A stretch of 64,000 nucleotides of DNA from assembly GCF_031326345.1 (NCBI RefSeq), contig NZ_CP133671.1, positions 5,580,001 through 5,644,000 of the forward strand, read 5' to 3'. The notes under the pieces are model-generated. The model searched no databases, was not told where the DNA came from, and saw nothing but the letters and a program-made list of their open reading frames with translations. This document shows, piece by piece, positions 42,961 through 50,966 of the stretch (its first letter is position 1; the number at the start of each line of letters is the position of its first letter). Source of the DNA: Aureispira sp. CCB-E. GTDB taxonomy: Bacteria > Bacteroidota > Bacteroidia > Chitinophagales > Saprospiraceae. Both the position numbers and the translations under genes were made by a program.

Positions 42961-43623
42961 CTACCAAGCTCTAATTTTTCCTTGATGCCAAAATTGACCA
43001 CTTTCAACATTACTATCTAGTAGTGTTAAAAAATCTAACGCAGCTTCTTCAGGTTTTCTTCGAGCAGTACTTCCTCCCATATCTGTTTGTGTCCAACCTG
43101 GATCAATGGAAGAAACTGTAATCTCCTTATTTTCCAATCGCTTCGAAAGAAGTTTGGTATACATATTCAGAGCTGCCTTAGACATTTTATAATGCGGCTG
43201 ATAAGCATCAAAGCCTTCCTCACTAAAAGCTCCCCAAGACGATGTAACATTTATAATATGTCCTCCTTTTTTTATCAATGGAAGCACCGCTTCTGTCAAA
43301 GCAATCGTCCCAAATAAATTCACCTCAAAAGTTTGTCTTAATTGGCTAGAATTGATAGCAGCAGCATCCCATTTTTCTAATAATACTCCAGCATTATTAA
43401 TTAAAAAATCAAATGACATTTTACTTACTTTATCTTTCAATGAAGTAATTGAGGCAGGATTGGCAAGATCAAGCTGATGCCCAATAAAATTGGCATTTGA
43501 AATAGGATAGCGACCAGTAGTTGACGTTCCTACTATAGTATAATTTTTTTTCTTCTCTAATAAGGATTGTAAGATAGCAAGACCGATGCCTCTGCTACAT
43601 CCTGTAATAAGTCCTAATTTCAT
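42961..43623 (-). CDS. short-chain dehydrogenase/reductase (SDR)
   Basis: 220 residues, a single-domain SDR. The cofactor motif TGCSRGIG is near 7-14, NNAG at 76-79, catalytic Ser129, Tyr145 and Lys149 (Y-K-M-S-K). An R rather than D/E near the end of beta-2 cannot be judged by eye, so NADP versus NAD is open. It resembles the C-factor/carbonyl-reductase type of small SDR. The substrate is unknown. Monocistronic. Confidence 0.88.
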   Translation of the reverse strand: MKLGLITGCSRGIGLAILQSLLEKKKNYTIVGTSTTGRYPISNANFIGHQLDLANPASITSLKDKVSKMSFDFLINNAGVLLEKWDAAAINSSQLRQTFEVNLFGTIALTEAVLPLIKKGGHIINVTSSWGAFSEEGFDAYQPHYKMSKAALNMYTKLLSKRLENKEITVSSIDPGWTQTDMGGSTARRKPEEAALDFLTLLDSNVESGQFWHQGKIRAW

Positions 43624-43706
43624 TTATATTCGCAACTAGTAATTTTATTTAAAATGTTACATTAGTTTGATTATGAATTCTTTAACAAACCAAACAACAA
43701 AAATTT

Positions 43707-43795
43707 ACTCTATTGACAATCAACTGCGAAGCACTCATGCAATACCACGTAGTAGCAGCGTAGCTCAACTAATACGATTTTTCCACGAAGTATTG
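43707..43795. repeat. degenerate dispersed intergenic repeat
   Basis: Contains atcaactgcgaagcactcatgc, ccacgtagtagcagcgtagc and a right end atacgatttttccacgaagta that is closely repeated at 59501-59525. Confidence 0.5.
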
Positions 43796-43814
43796 ACCAA
43801 ACACACCATAAAAT

Positions 43815-45005
43815 TTACCCCAAATGATCCAACAAGTTTCGTTCTGCCCTCTCAAAAGCGTTCCATTGATCGTCTCGAAGAAAACGATCTCGAATAATTT
43901 GGTTGGGAGGTGATAATTTGACTAATTCCTTGTAATATTGTTTTGCTGTTGCATAATTTTGATAATGCTGTACTAATATGGTAACCATTGTTACCAACCG
44001 ATAAGGAGACATTTTTATTTCCAATGCCTTTTCATATAATTTTAATCCTTTATCATACTCTTTTCTCACATCAATATACAATTCTCCTAAGTTTCCCATT
44101 AGCCAAACATTTTCAGGTTCTAACTCTAAGCCCTTCTTATAGGCCTCCTCTGCTCCATCGTAATTACCTTCCACATTCCACAAATAATCTGCCCAGCTAT
44201 TCCAGTTAGAACATACATTAGGTTCTAAATCTAATAATTGAAGTAACAATTCTTTGGCTTGTTTTTTATAAGCAGCCCCCTCCATTCTTCTAGTACATAA
44301 AGTAGCTAGGTTCCGAATATAGACCGTTCTATTAGGGTGGATTTTCAACGCTTTGCTGTAGTACTCATAAGCCAAATCAAACTGATACGTATGATCATAA
44401 ATCAGACCTATATTATTGAGTGTTGCTGAAGCTAGCGGATTGATACGTTCTACTTGAAGATAGAGTTTTAATGCTTCCTCGTAACCTTGATCTTGTTTGT
44501 CTAACAAAAATGCTAAATAAAATAAGGCATTTTCGTGCCTTGGATTTGCGCTTAATGCAATTCTATAATACTGCTCTGCTGTATCTAAATGTTTGTCAAA
44601 CCGACGATGTAATTTATAAGCTACGGCATAGTACATCAAACTATATGTTGGATTTCGCTCTACCAATTGCTGATAATCCTTCCGAATATTTTCATGGGCT
44701 TTAATTAGCTCTTGAACTCTTAGATTGTAACGGTAAATAGAAGGCAATTCTATAAAAATAGCAAACCCTTTCGCCCAACTTGCCATTTGCTTATCTGAAT
44801 ACTTAGACAACAAGATTTTGTGCAACCTGCTTCGAAATTTGGATTCCTCATGTAGTTGCCAGATTAAGATCAATTCACGACGCAACATTGGAATTGCATC
44901 TCTATTATTTTTAAGTAGTTCTAGCCCCAACTCTACACTCGCATCATCAGGGCTCAATAGTAATCTTGATAAATTCTCTAATTCTTTGAGTGTTAGTTTT
45001 GACAT
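43815..45005 (-). CDS. TPR-repeat cytoplasmic protein
   Basis: 396 residues without a signal peptide. Residues 1-110 are helical and charged. From about 118 to 350 there are roughly six TPR units with the W/L-G-Y-A-F-A-Y-P pattern (A-E-Q-Y-Y-R-I-A-L-S-A-N-P-R-H, L-A-Y-E-Y-Y-S-K-A-L-K-I-H-P-N, A-E-E-A-Y-K-K-G-L-E-L-E-P-E). It is a scaffold for protein contacts, partner unknown. It is preceded by a long intergenic region containing another repeat fragment and a nuclease remnant. Confidence 0.85.
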   Translation of the reverse strand: MSKLTLKELENLSRLLLSPDDASVELGLELLKNNRDAIPMLRRELILIWQLHEESKFRSRLHKILLSKYSDKQMASWAKGFAIFIELPSIYRYNLRVQELIKAHENIRKDYQQLVERNPTYSLMYYAVAYKLHRRFDKHLDTAEQYYRIALSANPRHENALFYLAFLLDKQDQGYEEALKLYLQVERINPLASATLNNIGLIYDHTYQFDLAYEYYSKALKIHPNRTVYIRNLATLCTRRMEGAAYKKQAKELLLQLLDLEPNVCSNWNSWADYLWNVEGNYDGAEEAYKKGLELEPENVWLMGNLGELYIDVRKEYDKGLKLYEKALEIKMSPYRLVTMVTILVQHYQNYATAKQYYKELVKLSPPNQIIRDRFLRDDQWNAFERAERNLLDHLG

Positions 45006-45149
45006 AATCCTTTCATCTTTTGGATGGTCTATTCTACAAATTTAGTAAGCACTAAATTTTGTTAGAAATAAAAGTCATTATTTGTTCTGCTGTATAATGT
45101 TTTGTAAACGCATTGCCTAGACAATAAGTTCAATTCATCAGTTATAACA

Positions 45150-45186
45150 ATAGTTGGCTATGCTGCTACGATCACGGTCAACAACA
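45150..45186. repeat. fragment of dispersed repeat
   Basis: tagttggctatgctgctac parallels tagttagctgcgctgctac at 40477, preceded in both places by ataacaa. Confidence 0.4.
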
Positions 45187-45231
45187 GGATTAAAAACAGT
45201 GCATTTAACATTAGTCCGCCAAAAAATCGTT

Positions 45232-45239
45232 ATATTTGC
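45232..45239 (+). promoter_or_regulatory. Bacteroidota -7 box before a short reading frame
   Basis: TATATTTG, 23 bp upstream of the ATG at 45263. It matches TAnnTTTG, though no convincing TTTG -33 is seen. Confidence 0.45.
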
Positions 45240-45262
45240 ACCTAATTCTTAAATAGACAACG

Positions 45263-45412
45263 ATGGCTTTAAAAGACAAATATATAAATCCTCTCCAAAG
45301 GGTTGCGATTGAAGCCATAACACAAACAACAGGTCTTTCTAAAAAGAAATCCAAAACTTATGAACACTCAAAGCTGCTCATGCCCTATTATTCCCCTTTA
45401 ACACCCAACTAA
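45263..45412 (+). pseudogene. remnant of an Rpn-family PD-(D/E)XK nuclease gene
   Basis: A 49-codon ATG frame. Its N-terminus (MALKDKYINPL) is the typical start of Rpn/PDDEXK transposase-like proteins, and its middle (AITQTTGLSKKKS) resembles their extreme C-terminus (…TGLS-x-x-E-I). The roughly 250 residues expected between them are missing, so this looks like an internally deleted gene that still keeps a promoter box and start. It may alternatively be a short real peptide. Confidence 0.45.
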
Positions 45413-45553
45413 GTCCCTAAAAACAAACCCATTAAGATAGCAACTATTAAAAGTTCGCTTTTAAAACAACAATAATTATTTAATATACAACGCAATACTG
45501 ATTATTCCCTTCTTAGCGTTTTTTCATTAATCAATAGTTTGTAATTATAACAA

Positions 45554-46660
45554 ATGCATAAATTATACTTTTTCGTCCTTGCTAGTTTTTGTTTTGTAAA
45601 TGAATTAGCAGCACAATACAACCATCAAGATATTTTATTAGGTCAATCAGGTACGACTTTAACTACTAATTTACGTCTCAACTATAAACCTTCCAATTTG
45701 CCATCTTACAGCACGGCAAGAAATAATATGTATAAATACATAGATGCTATCAATGACACCGTAACTTGTGTTTATACAGGACTTAAACGTTATTTGCCCT
45801 CTAATGCTACCAATCCCATTTCTGTTATGTTGGATAACAACAGCAGCATTAGTATTAACGCAGAACATACTTATCCTCAAAGCAAGACGGTTAATAATGC
45901 AGGGCGAAGCGATTTGCACCATATTTATCCCACTCGTGCAGCTGCCAACAATGGGCGTGGCTCTATTCCTTTCGGAGAAATTGCACCCAATAATATTGAC
46001 AAATGGTATTTTGAAGCCAATACGTTAACGAGTCCCCCTCCTGCCAACGTATTGCCATTGCATAGCAAGCAACAAAACAATATTTTATTTGAGCCTAGAG
46101 ATGATCATAAAGGGGATGCCGCTAGAGCCATGTTTTATTATTATACCATGTACCAATCAGAGGCAAATGCTGCCGACCCTAACTATTTTCACCAACAAAA
46201 AGCAAAACTATGTGAATGGCACTTAGCCGACCCTGTAGATAGCATGGAGTGGGATCGTACTTCTCGCATCGCTCCTTTTCAAGGCAATAAGGTAAATCCA
46301 TTTGTCATGGACTGTACCTTGCCACAACGTTGTGGGTATTGTGCCACTACCTGTTCTCCTCCTAATTCAATCACCAAAGCAGAAAAAATGGGCTTAGAGT
46401 TTTTTGGCAACTATCCGAATCCATTCCAGCAAACGACAACCATTCGTTATGAACTTAATCGTCCTCAAAATGTTATCTTAACGGTTTACAATCATTTAGG
46501 GCAAGTAATAGAAACTTGGGATAATGGAACACAAACGCCTGGTTTATATGAAGTCGATTTGGATGCCAAACACTTAACAAGTGGGCTCTATTTTTATACC
46601 CTAACATTGGAGCATTCTGGACAAGCAGCTACTTTTTCTAATGCTCTAATCAAACAATAG
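45554..46660 (+). CDS. secreted endonuclease I-type nuclease with T9SS sorting domain
   Basis: 368 residues: signal peptide (ending LAAQ near 21), then an endonuclease I domain about 22-280. The His-Me finger block reads N-A-E-H-T-Y-P-Q-S at 102-110 with E104/H105, then S-D-L-H-H at 119-123, and D-H-K-G-D-A-A-R-A-M-F-Y near 193-204. A C-terminal sorting domain from about 285 opens N-Y-P-N-P-F and ends S-N-A-L-I-K. It should degrade extracellular DNA or RNA after T9SS export, for nutrient or biofilm use. Confidence 0.92.
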   Translation: MHKLYFFVLASFCFVNELAAQYNHQDILLGQSGTTLTTNLRLNYKPSNLPSYSTARNNMYKYIDAINDTVTCVYTGLKRYLPSNATNPISVMLDNNSSISINAEHTYPQSKTVNNAGRSDLHHIYPTRAAANNGRGSIPFGEIAPNNIDKWYFEANTLTSPPPANVLPLHSKQQNNILFEPRDDHKGDAARAMFYYYTMYQSEANAADPNYFHQQKAKLCEWHLADPVDSMEWDRTSRIAPFQGNKVNPFVMDCTLPQRCGYCATTCSPPNSITKAEKMGLEFFGNYPNPFQQTTTIRYELNRPQNVILTVYNHLGQVIETWDNGTQTPGLYEVDLDAKHLTSGLYFYTLTLEHSGQAATFSNALIKQ

Positions 46661-46758
46661 GAAATAGTCTAATTTTTAACCTTATTTCCAATCACTACTT
46701 TTTATTATTTGATAATACTCTGTGGATTTTCTTTGATAGAAAACAAAAAACTATATTC

Positions 46759-46839
46759 AATAACCAACTGCACAACACTGCCTGATTACCATGCAGTAGC
46801 AACAAAGCTAATTAAATACCACTTTCTCACAGAGTAATG
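46759..46839. repeat. degenerate dispersed intergenic repeat
   Basis: Contains aaccaactgcacaacactgc, atgcagtagcaacaaagctaa and ctttctcacagagtaatga, parallel in order to the repeats at 42717 and 43707. Confidence 0.4.
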
Positions 46840-46855
46840 ATTTGACACATTTGCT

Positions 46856-47377
46856 ATGAAATACAATTGTTTATTTTTTTTACTTTTCGCAATAACCATT
46901 GCCTGTAGTTCTGATCCATCTCAAAGTGCTTTCCCAAAGAGAATTCCAGTCGATAATCGAGCAGAACATCAACCTGACGAAGCAAGTATTCTAAATGCCC
47001 AAATTAAAGAATCGCTAGAGTCCATGTATTTAGTTGAAACGCAATTAGAAGATGGAACCATCTCTAATTATGCCACTAGAGATGGTGTCGCAGATTTTGT
47101 AGCAGAATCAACTACCTATTATAAGGAAGAAGAAAAAACAACTCCTCTAAAAACAACAATCATATACTTAACAGGGAGTGCTACAGATGTTTATTGGCTT
47201 TCCGATAAGGTTGTAATTGTAAGCAAGGATGATTATCAATATTTATTCAAGAATAGTGTTTTAGTAACAACTTTGCAAGAAGGGAAAACGGTAGAAGTTG
47301 GAGAAAATGATCAAGAAGCAGCTAAAGAGGTGTTAAACATTGCTCAAAAAATTATTCAATCTCCTATTCCACAGTAG
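46856..47377 (+). CDS. lipoprotein, unknown function
   Basis: 173 residues with a lipoprotein signal (ITIACSSD, Cys near 17). The mature protein begins with an acidic/polar segment, then a beta-rich domain (T-P-L-K-T-T-I-I-Y-L-T-G-S, D-K-V-V-I-V-S-K). No family is recognised. It is 24 bp upstream of mqnD on the same strand and may be cotranscribed, but no link to menaquinone is evident. Confidence 0.7.
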   Translation: MKYNCLFFLLFAITIACSSDPSQSAFPKRIPVDNRAEHQPDEASILNAQIKESLESMYLVETQLEDGTISNYATRDGVADFVAESTTYYKEEEKTTPLKTTIIYLTGSATDVYWLSDKVVIVSKDDYQYLFKNSVLVTTLQEGKTVEVGENDQEAAKEVLNIAQKIIQSPIPQ

Positions 47378-47401
47378 GTAAGCCACTAATTTACAATACA
47401 A

Positions 47402-48232
47402 ATGAAACTAACACTTGGTTACTCTCCTTGCCCTAACGATACATTCATTTTTGATGCGATGATCCATCAACGAATTGATACAGAAGGACTGGAATTTGAG
47501 GTGCAACTGGGAGATGTCGAACAACTCAATCAAAAGGCATTTGCCAACGAATTGAATATTACTAAATTGAGTTATCATGCTTATGCTTATCTCATTGATT
47601 CTTATGCTTTACTAACTAGTGGCTCCGCTTTAGGTAATAACTGCGGTCCTTTGCTTATCGCCAAAACTTCGATCTCTAAGGATGATTTATCACACAAGAA
47701 AATAGCTATTCCTGGCAAATATACAACTGCTAATTTCTTATTAAGCTTAGCCTTTCCTCAAGCAAAGAATAAGCAAGAAACGCTATTTTCGAATATAGAA
47801 CAGCAGGTTATTAATGGACAGGTAGATGCAGGGCTAATTATTCATGAAAATCGTTTTACCTATCAAGATAAAGGCTTGGTTAAGTTGGTTGATTTGGGCG
47901 AATGGTGGGAACAAACCACACAACTCCCAATTCCTCTCGGTGGCATTGTCGTACAACGTCAGCTACCTCTAAAATTACAGCAAAAAATTAATCGAGTCTT
48001 GCGTAGGAGTATTGAATACGCCTTCCAACATCCTACAAAATCAGAGCCTTATATTCGTCAACATGCTCAAGAAATGGATTTAAACGTTATCCGACAACAC
48101 ATTGATTTATACGTCAATGACTTTTCTATTGATTTGGGTTCTAAAGGGAAAGCAGCGATTGAGTATTTGTTTGATACAGCAGTACAAGTAGGGTTGATCA
48201 AAGCACCAACCGCAGATATTTTTGTAGAGTAG
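47402..48232 (+). CDS. mqnD: 1,4-dihydroxy-6-naphthoate synthase
   Basis: 276 residues, the expected length. It begins with the family signature G-Y-S-P-C-P-N-D-T-F-I-F-D and continues with the MqnA/MqnD periplasmic-binding fold, including G-S-A-L-G-N-N-C-G-P-L at about 73-83 and I-H-E-N-R near 150. MqnD converts cyclic dehypoxanthine futalosine to 1,4-dihydroxy-6-naphthoate in the futalosine route to menaquinone. Its presence implies that this organism makes menaquinone this way, with the other mqn genes elsewhere. A YigZ gene follows 22 bp later. Confidence 0.93.
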   Translation: MKLTLGYSPCPNDTFIFDAMIHQRIDTEGLEFEVQLGDVEQLNQKAFANELNITKLSYHAYAYLIDSYALLTSGSALGNNCGPLLIAKTSISKDDLSHKKIAIPGKYTTANFLLSLAFPQAKNKQETLFSNIEQQVINGQVDAGLIIHENRFTYQDKGLVKLVDLGEWWEQTTQLPIPLGGIVVQRQLPLKLQQKINRVLRRSIEYAFQHPTKSEPYIRQHAQEMDLNVIRQHIDLYVNDFSIDLGSKGKAAIEYLFDTAVQVGLIKAPTADIFVE

Positions 48233-48254
48233 TATTTCCCGAACCATTTTTATT

Positions 48255-48854
48255 ATGAAAGACACTTATTTTACCATAGAAAAGCCGAGTATTGGAGAAT
48301 ACAAGGAAAAAGGCAGTAAATTTATTGCTTATACCTTCCCTGTTTATTCAGAAGATGAAGTCAAAACTTGTTTGGAAGAAGTCAAAAAAGAGCACTTCAA
48401 AGCTCGGCATCATTGTTATGCTTATCGAATTGGTCTTGATGGCAAACGGTTTAGAGCTAATGATGATGGAGAACCTTCAGGAACCGCTGGACGACCTATT
48501 TTGGGGCAAATTGATAGCTTTGGGTTATCCAATGTTCTATCGGTTGTTGTGCGTTATTTTGGAGGAACGAAACTAGGTACTTCTGGGCTAAAAAGAGCAT
48601 ATAAGGAATCTACTAGAGATGCTTTTGAACAAGCTCAAATTGTTGAGAAAATTGTAGAAGACCAGTTCCATGTTGTCTTTGACTATGTCGCCACAAGCGA
48701 TGTAATGAATTACATCAAAAACGAAGCATTTACAATTCTAAATGCAACCTACGAGGAAAAAACTACCTTGCTAATGACCATTAGACAAAGCGATGTAAAA
48801 CGATTTAAAGAATCTCTAGAAAAAATTATCGGAGTAAAAGTAAATAAAGTATAA
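48255..48854 (+). CDS. YigZ/IMPACT family protein
   Basis: 199 residues. The UPF0029 N-terminal domain shows G-S-K-F-I-A-Y-T-F-P-V near 17-27, F-K-A-R-H-H-C-Y-A-Y-R, D-D-G-E-P-S-G-T-A-G-R-P-I-L near 75-88 and V-R-Y-F-G-G-T-K-L-G-T-S-G-L near 98-111. The shorter C-terminal domain is beta-alpha. The family is broadly conserved and linked to translation or ribosome-associated roles, without a proven activity. It ends 6 bp from the stop of the convergent NRDE gene. Confidence 0.9.
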   Translation: MKDTYFTIEKPSIGEYKEKGSKFIAYTFPVYSEDEVKTCLEEVKKEHFKARHHCYAYRIGLDGKRFRANDDGEPSGTAGRPILGQIDSFGLSNVLSVVVRYFGGTKLGTSGLKRAYKESTRDAFEQAQIVEKIVEDQFHVVFDYVATSDVMNYIKNEAFTILNATYEEKTTLLMTIRQSDVKRFKESLEKIIGVKVNKV

Positions 48855-48860
48855 GGAGTA

Positions 48861-49559
48861 TTAGACCATTTTGAGGGTAGCCTTAGACATTCCTCCATTA
48901 ATTAAATCATAATACACCATATCCAATTCCTTTTGCTGCTTCTCTATACTAGTAATACTTACGGTTTTAACAATACCTCGATCCATCACCAAATCATTTT
49001 TGAGATCGCCAGTACCTGCATTATTATGAAAATCTAGAATATTACTTCGGGTAGGATCAGTATGTTTTTGCAGGTAATCTTCAAACCAAGTTCGGCGCAA
49101 ATTCTTAATTTTTTGAGGATACATCGTAGATGACGACCAAATATGAGGTGTTAATGCATCCAACTTGTTTAAATACTTTTGAGATTTGTCCCACCTAAAC
49201 TCCCAGAGTGCATTGTGCTCGTGAACAACCATTGTAAACGGTTCTATGTCTTTGAAATCATAGTTTTTTACAAATGTAGCCAAAGAGCTATAAGTTAAAA
49301 AATCTAGAACCATGATACCACGACTCTTGATAGACGGTACATATTTGTTTTGTTCAAAAGCACCATTCAACAAACTAACAACCCTTCCTTGAGTAGTAAT
49401 ACTAATCCAAGTTCCTCCACTTTGCGGTTCTTGAGGATAAACCCATGTGCTACTAGGAGCATAAATCAAACCTGGAGAGGTGCGCAAAGGGGATTCGTCC
49501 CTATTTTGAGTCCAAATAAATGTATTTTCTGAGGTTGGGATGTAAGTTAAAGTACACAT
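48861..49559 (-). CDS. NRDE (TANGO2-like) family protein
   Basis: 232 residues from the ATG at 49559, chosen because the family begins M-C-T-L with Cys2 as the invariant residue. A Met four codons earlier is in frame but unlikely. T-Q-N-R-D-E lies near 19-24 and W-I-S-I-T-T-Q-G-R near 52-60. The NRDE fold is Ntn-hydrolase-like, and Cys2 could be a nucleophile after Met removal. TANGO2 has been connected to heme and lipid handling in eukaryotes, but the bacterial role is uncertain. Confidence 0.87.
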   Translation of the reverse strand: MCTLTYIPTSENTFIWTQNRDESPLRTSPGLIYAPSSTWVYPQEPQSGGTWISITTQGRVVSLLNGAFEQNKYVPSIKSRGIMVLDFLTYSSLATFVKNYDFKDIEPFTMVVHEHNALWEFRWDKSQKYLNKLDALTPHIWSSSTMYPQKIKNLRRTWFEDYLQKHTDPTRSNILDFHNNAGTGDLKNDLVMDRGIVKTVSITSIEKQQKELDMVYYDLINGGMSKATLKMV

Positions 49560-49633
49560 ATGACATTCCATTTATTATAATCAACAGCCTTAGTAACAAT
49601 CCACAAAATATAACAACTAAAATCGTACTATTG

Positions 49634-50164
49634 TTATTGACTTAAATCCAATTCTAACAATGCTTGATAAGGATTTCCTGACAATTGCAATACCTTAGCA
49701 AAAGCAGGTTCTGTTTTCATACCTTCTGATTTCAATCGAATAATTTCCTTTCTAAAAGCATCTCCATTAGCCTCTAAAAGTCGATGCTCTACTAATAAGT
49801 GGCGATAAGCATCTTGTTTTTGGGTAGGTCTTTTTTGACCAAATATTTCTACTTCAAAATGTGTCCCCAAAAAATTAGCGACAGTAGATTGAATTTCATT
49901 AATCATTTTAGTTTTAATGGTAAAATTTTGACGTACCTGATACAACTGTTTTATTTTTTGTGCAAATGCAACATGGTCCACACAAGTACAAATAATATCT
50001 AGATCACTTGTTGGCAAATCAATTTCAATGGGGATTGTTCCTACCAAAATGGGCTGAAATTCTTTTAGAGCTTCCATCATCCCCAATTCTTCTAACTCCT
50101 GATAAGCCAAGCGTTGTCGTTGATTTCCAGTTTTAAGATAATCTATATGTTCAAAATTGACCAT
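49634..50164 (-). CDS. DUF4269 family protein, nucleotidyltransferase-like
   Basis: 176 residues. The block G-T-I-P-I-E-I-D-L-P-T-S-D-L-D-I near 42-57 resembles the G-S...D-x-D metal site of minimal nucleotidyltransferases, followed by a conserved F-E-V-E-I-F-G and Y-R-H-L near 105-125. Enzymatic activity has not been established for DUF4269. The ATG directly abuts the TAG of the upstream ABC ATPase gene, so the two are translationally coupled. Confidence 0.85.
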   Translation of the reverse strand: MVNFEHIDYLKTGNQRQRLAYQELEELGMMEALKEFQPILVGTIPIEIDLPTSDLDIICTCVDHVAFAQKIKQLYQVRQNFTIKTKMINEIQSTVANFLGTHFEVEIFGQKRPTQKQDAYRHLLVEHRLLEANGDAFRKEIIRLKSEGMKTEPAFAKVLQLSGNPYQALLELDLSQ

Positions 50165-50812
50165 CTACCCCACTACCTTAGTTGCTTCTAACAAAATTTG
50201 GTTGTTGAACAATTCTTTCAAACGTCCATCATGTGTTACGATCAACAAGGTAGCATTAAAATTTTGACTTTGCTCCAATAACAGTTTAACCACCTCCCTA
50301 CAATTTTTATCATCCAAACTAGATGTAGGTTCATCTGCCAATATTAAAACAGGGTCATTAATTAACGCTCTAGCAATGGCTACTCGCTGCTGTTCTCCTA
50401 AGCTCAAATTTTGAGGCTTGGCTTGCAGTTTTGTTTCCAAATTGAGCTTTGACAGGATATTTTTAATTTTATTTTTATCCTGTTTTGCTCCTGCCAAATA
50501 TTGGGCAGTTAATAAATTATCTTCTACGGTTAAAGCTTTAATCAAATGCGATTGCTGAAAAATCACGCCAATATTTTGTCCTCTAAATCGATCCAAAGCC
50601 TCCCCGCTTAGTTTTGAAATATCTTGGTTTTGCACCATAATCTCACCACTTGTTGGCTTCCGCAAACCACCTAACAAGTGTAATAAAGTCGTTTTTCCAC
50701 ATCCAGACTCTCCCAACACCAACCAATGAGACCCTTGCTCACAATGCATATCAGGAAATTGAAATTTCTGTTGAGAATTGTATTGAAATTGTAAATCTTT
50801 AGTTTGTATCAT
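50165..50812 (-). CDS. ABC transporter ATP-binding protein (MacB/LolD type)
   Basis: 215 residues from the ATG at 50812. A longer frame from 50920 would begin inside the terminator hairpin of the preceding gene and adds a non-ABC hydrophobic stretch. Walker A is GESGCGKT at 34-41, signature LSLGE at 136-140, and Walker B LILADE at 156-161, then P-T-S-S-L-D. No permease is adjacent. The gene forms a pair with DUF4269. Confidence 0.9.
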   Translation of the reverse strand: MIQTKDLQFQYNSQQKFQFPDMHCEQGSHWLVLGESGCGKTTLLHLLGGLRKPTSGEIMVQNQDISKLSGEALDRFRGQNIGVIFQQSHLIKALTVEDNLLTAQYLAGAKQDKNKIKNILSKLNLETKLQAKPQNLSLGEQQRVAIARALINDPVLILADEPTSSLDDKNCREVVKLLLEQSQNFNATLLIVTHDGRLKELFNNQILLEATKVVG

Positions 50813-50901
50813 TTTCCCTTTATTTTGATCTCTTATATGATAATTACGTTTAAACAAGTCCTTAAAGCGTACTAAAACAACTATGTAAAAATACAAAAAA
50901 A

Positions 50902-50924
50902 GGAGATGCCCAAAAGACATCTCC
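50902..50924 (-). terminator. hairpin terminator of the giant surface-protein gene
   Basis: On the minus strand, stem ggagatg / catctcc (inverted around a 9-nt loop) followed by a run of T (aaaaaaa on plus). It is 43 bp after the stop of the 1881-residue gene and before the ABC ATPase start. Confidence 0.8.
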
Positions 50925-50966
50925 CATTTTAATTTATTTTGATCTAGTGTTTGGTTGTACCACCAA

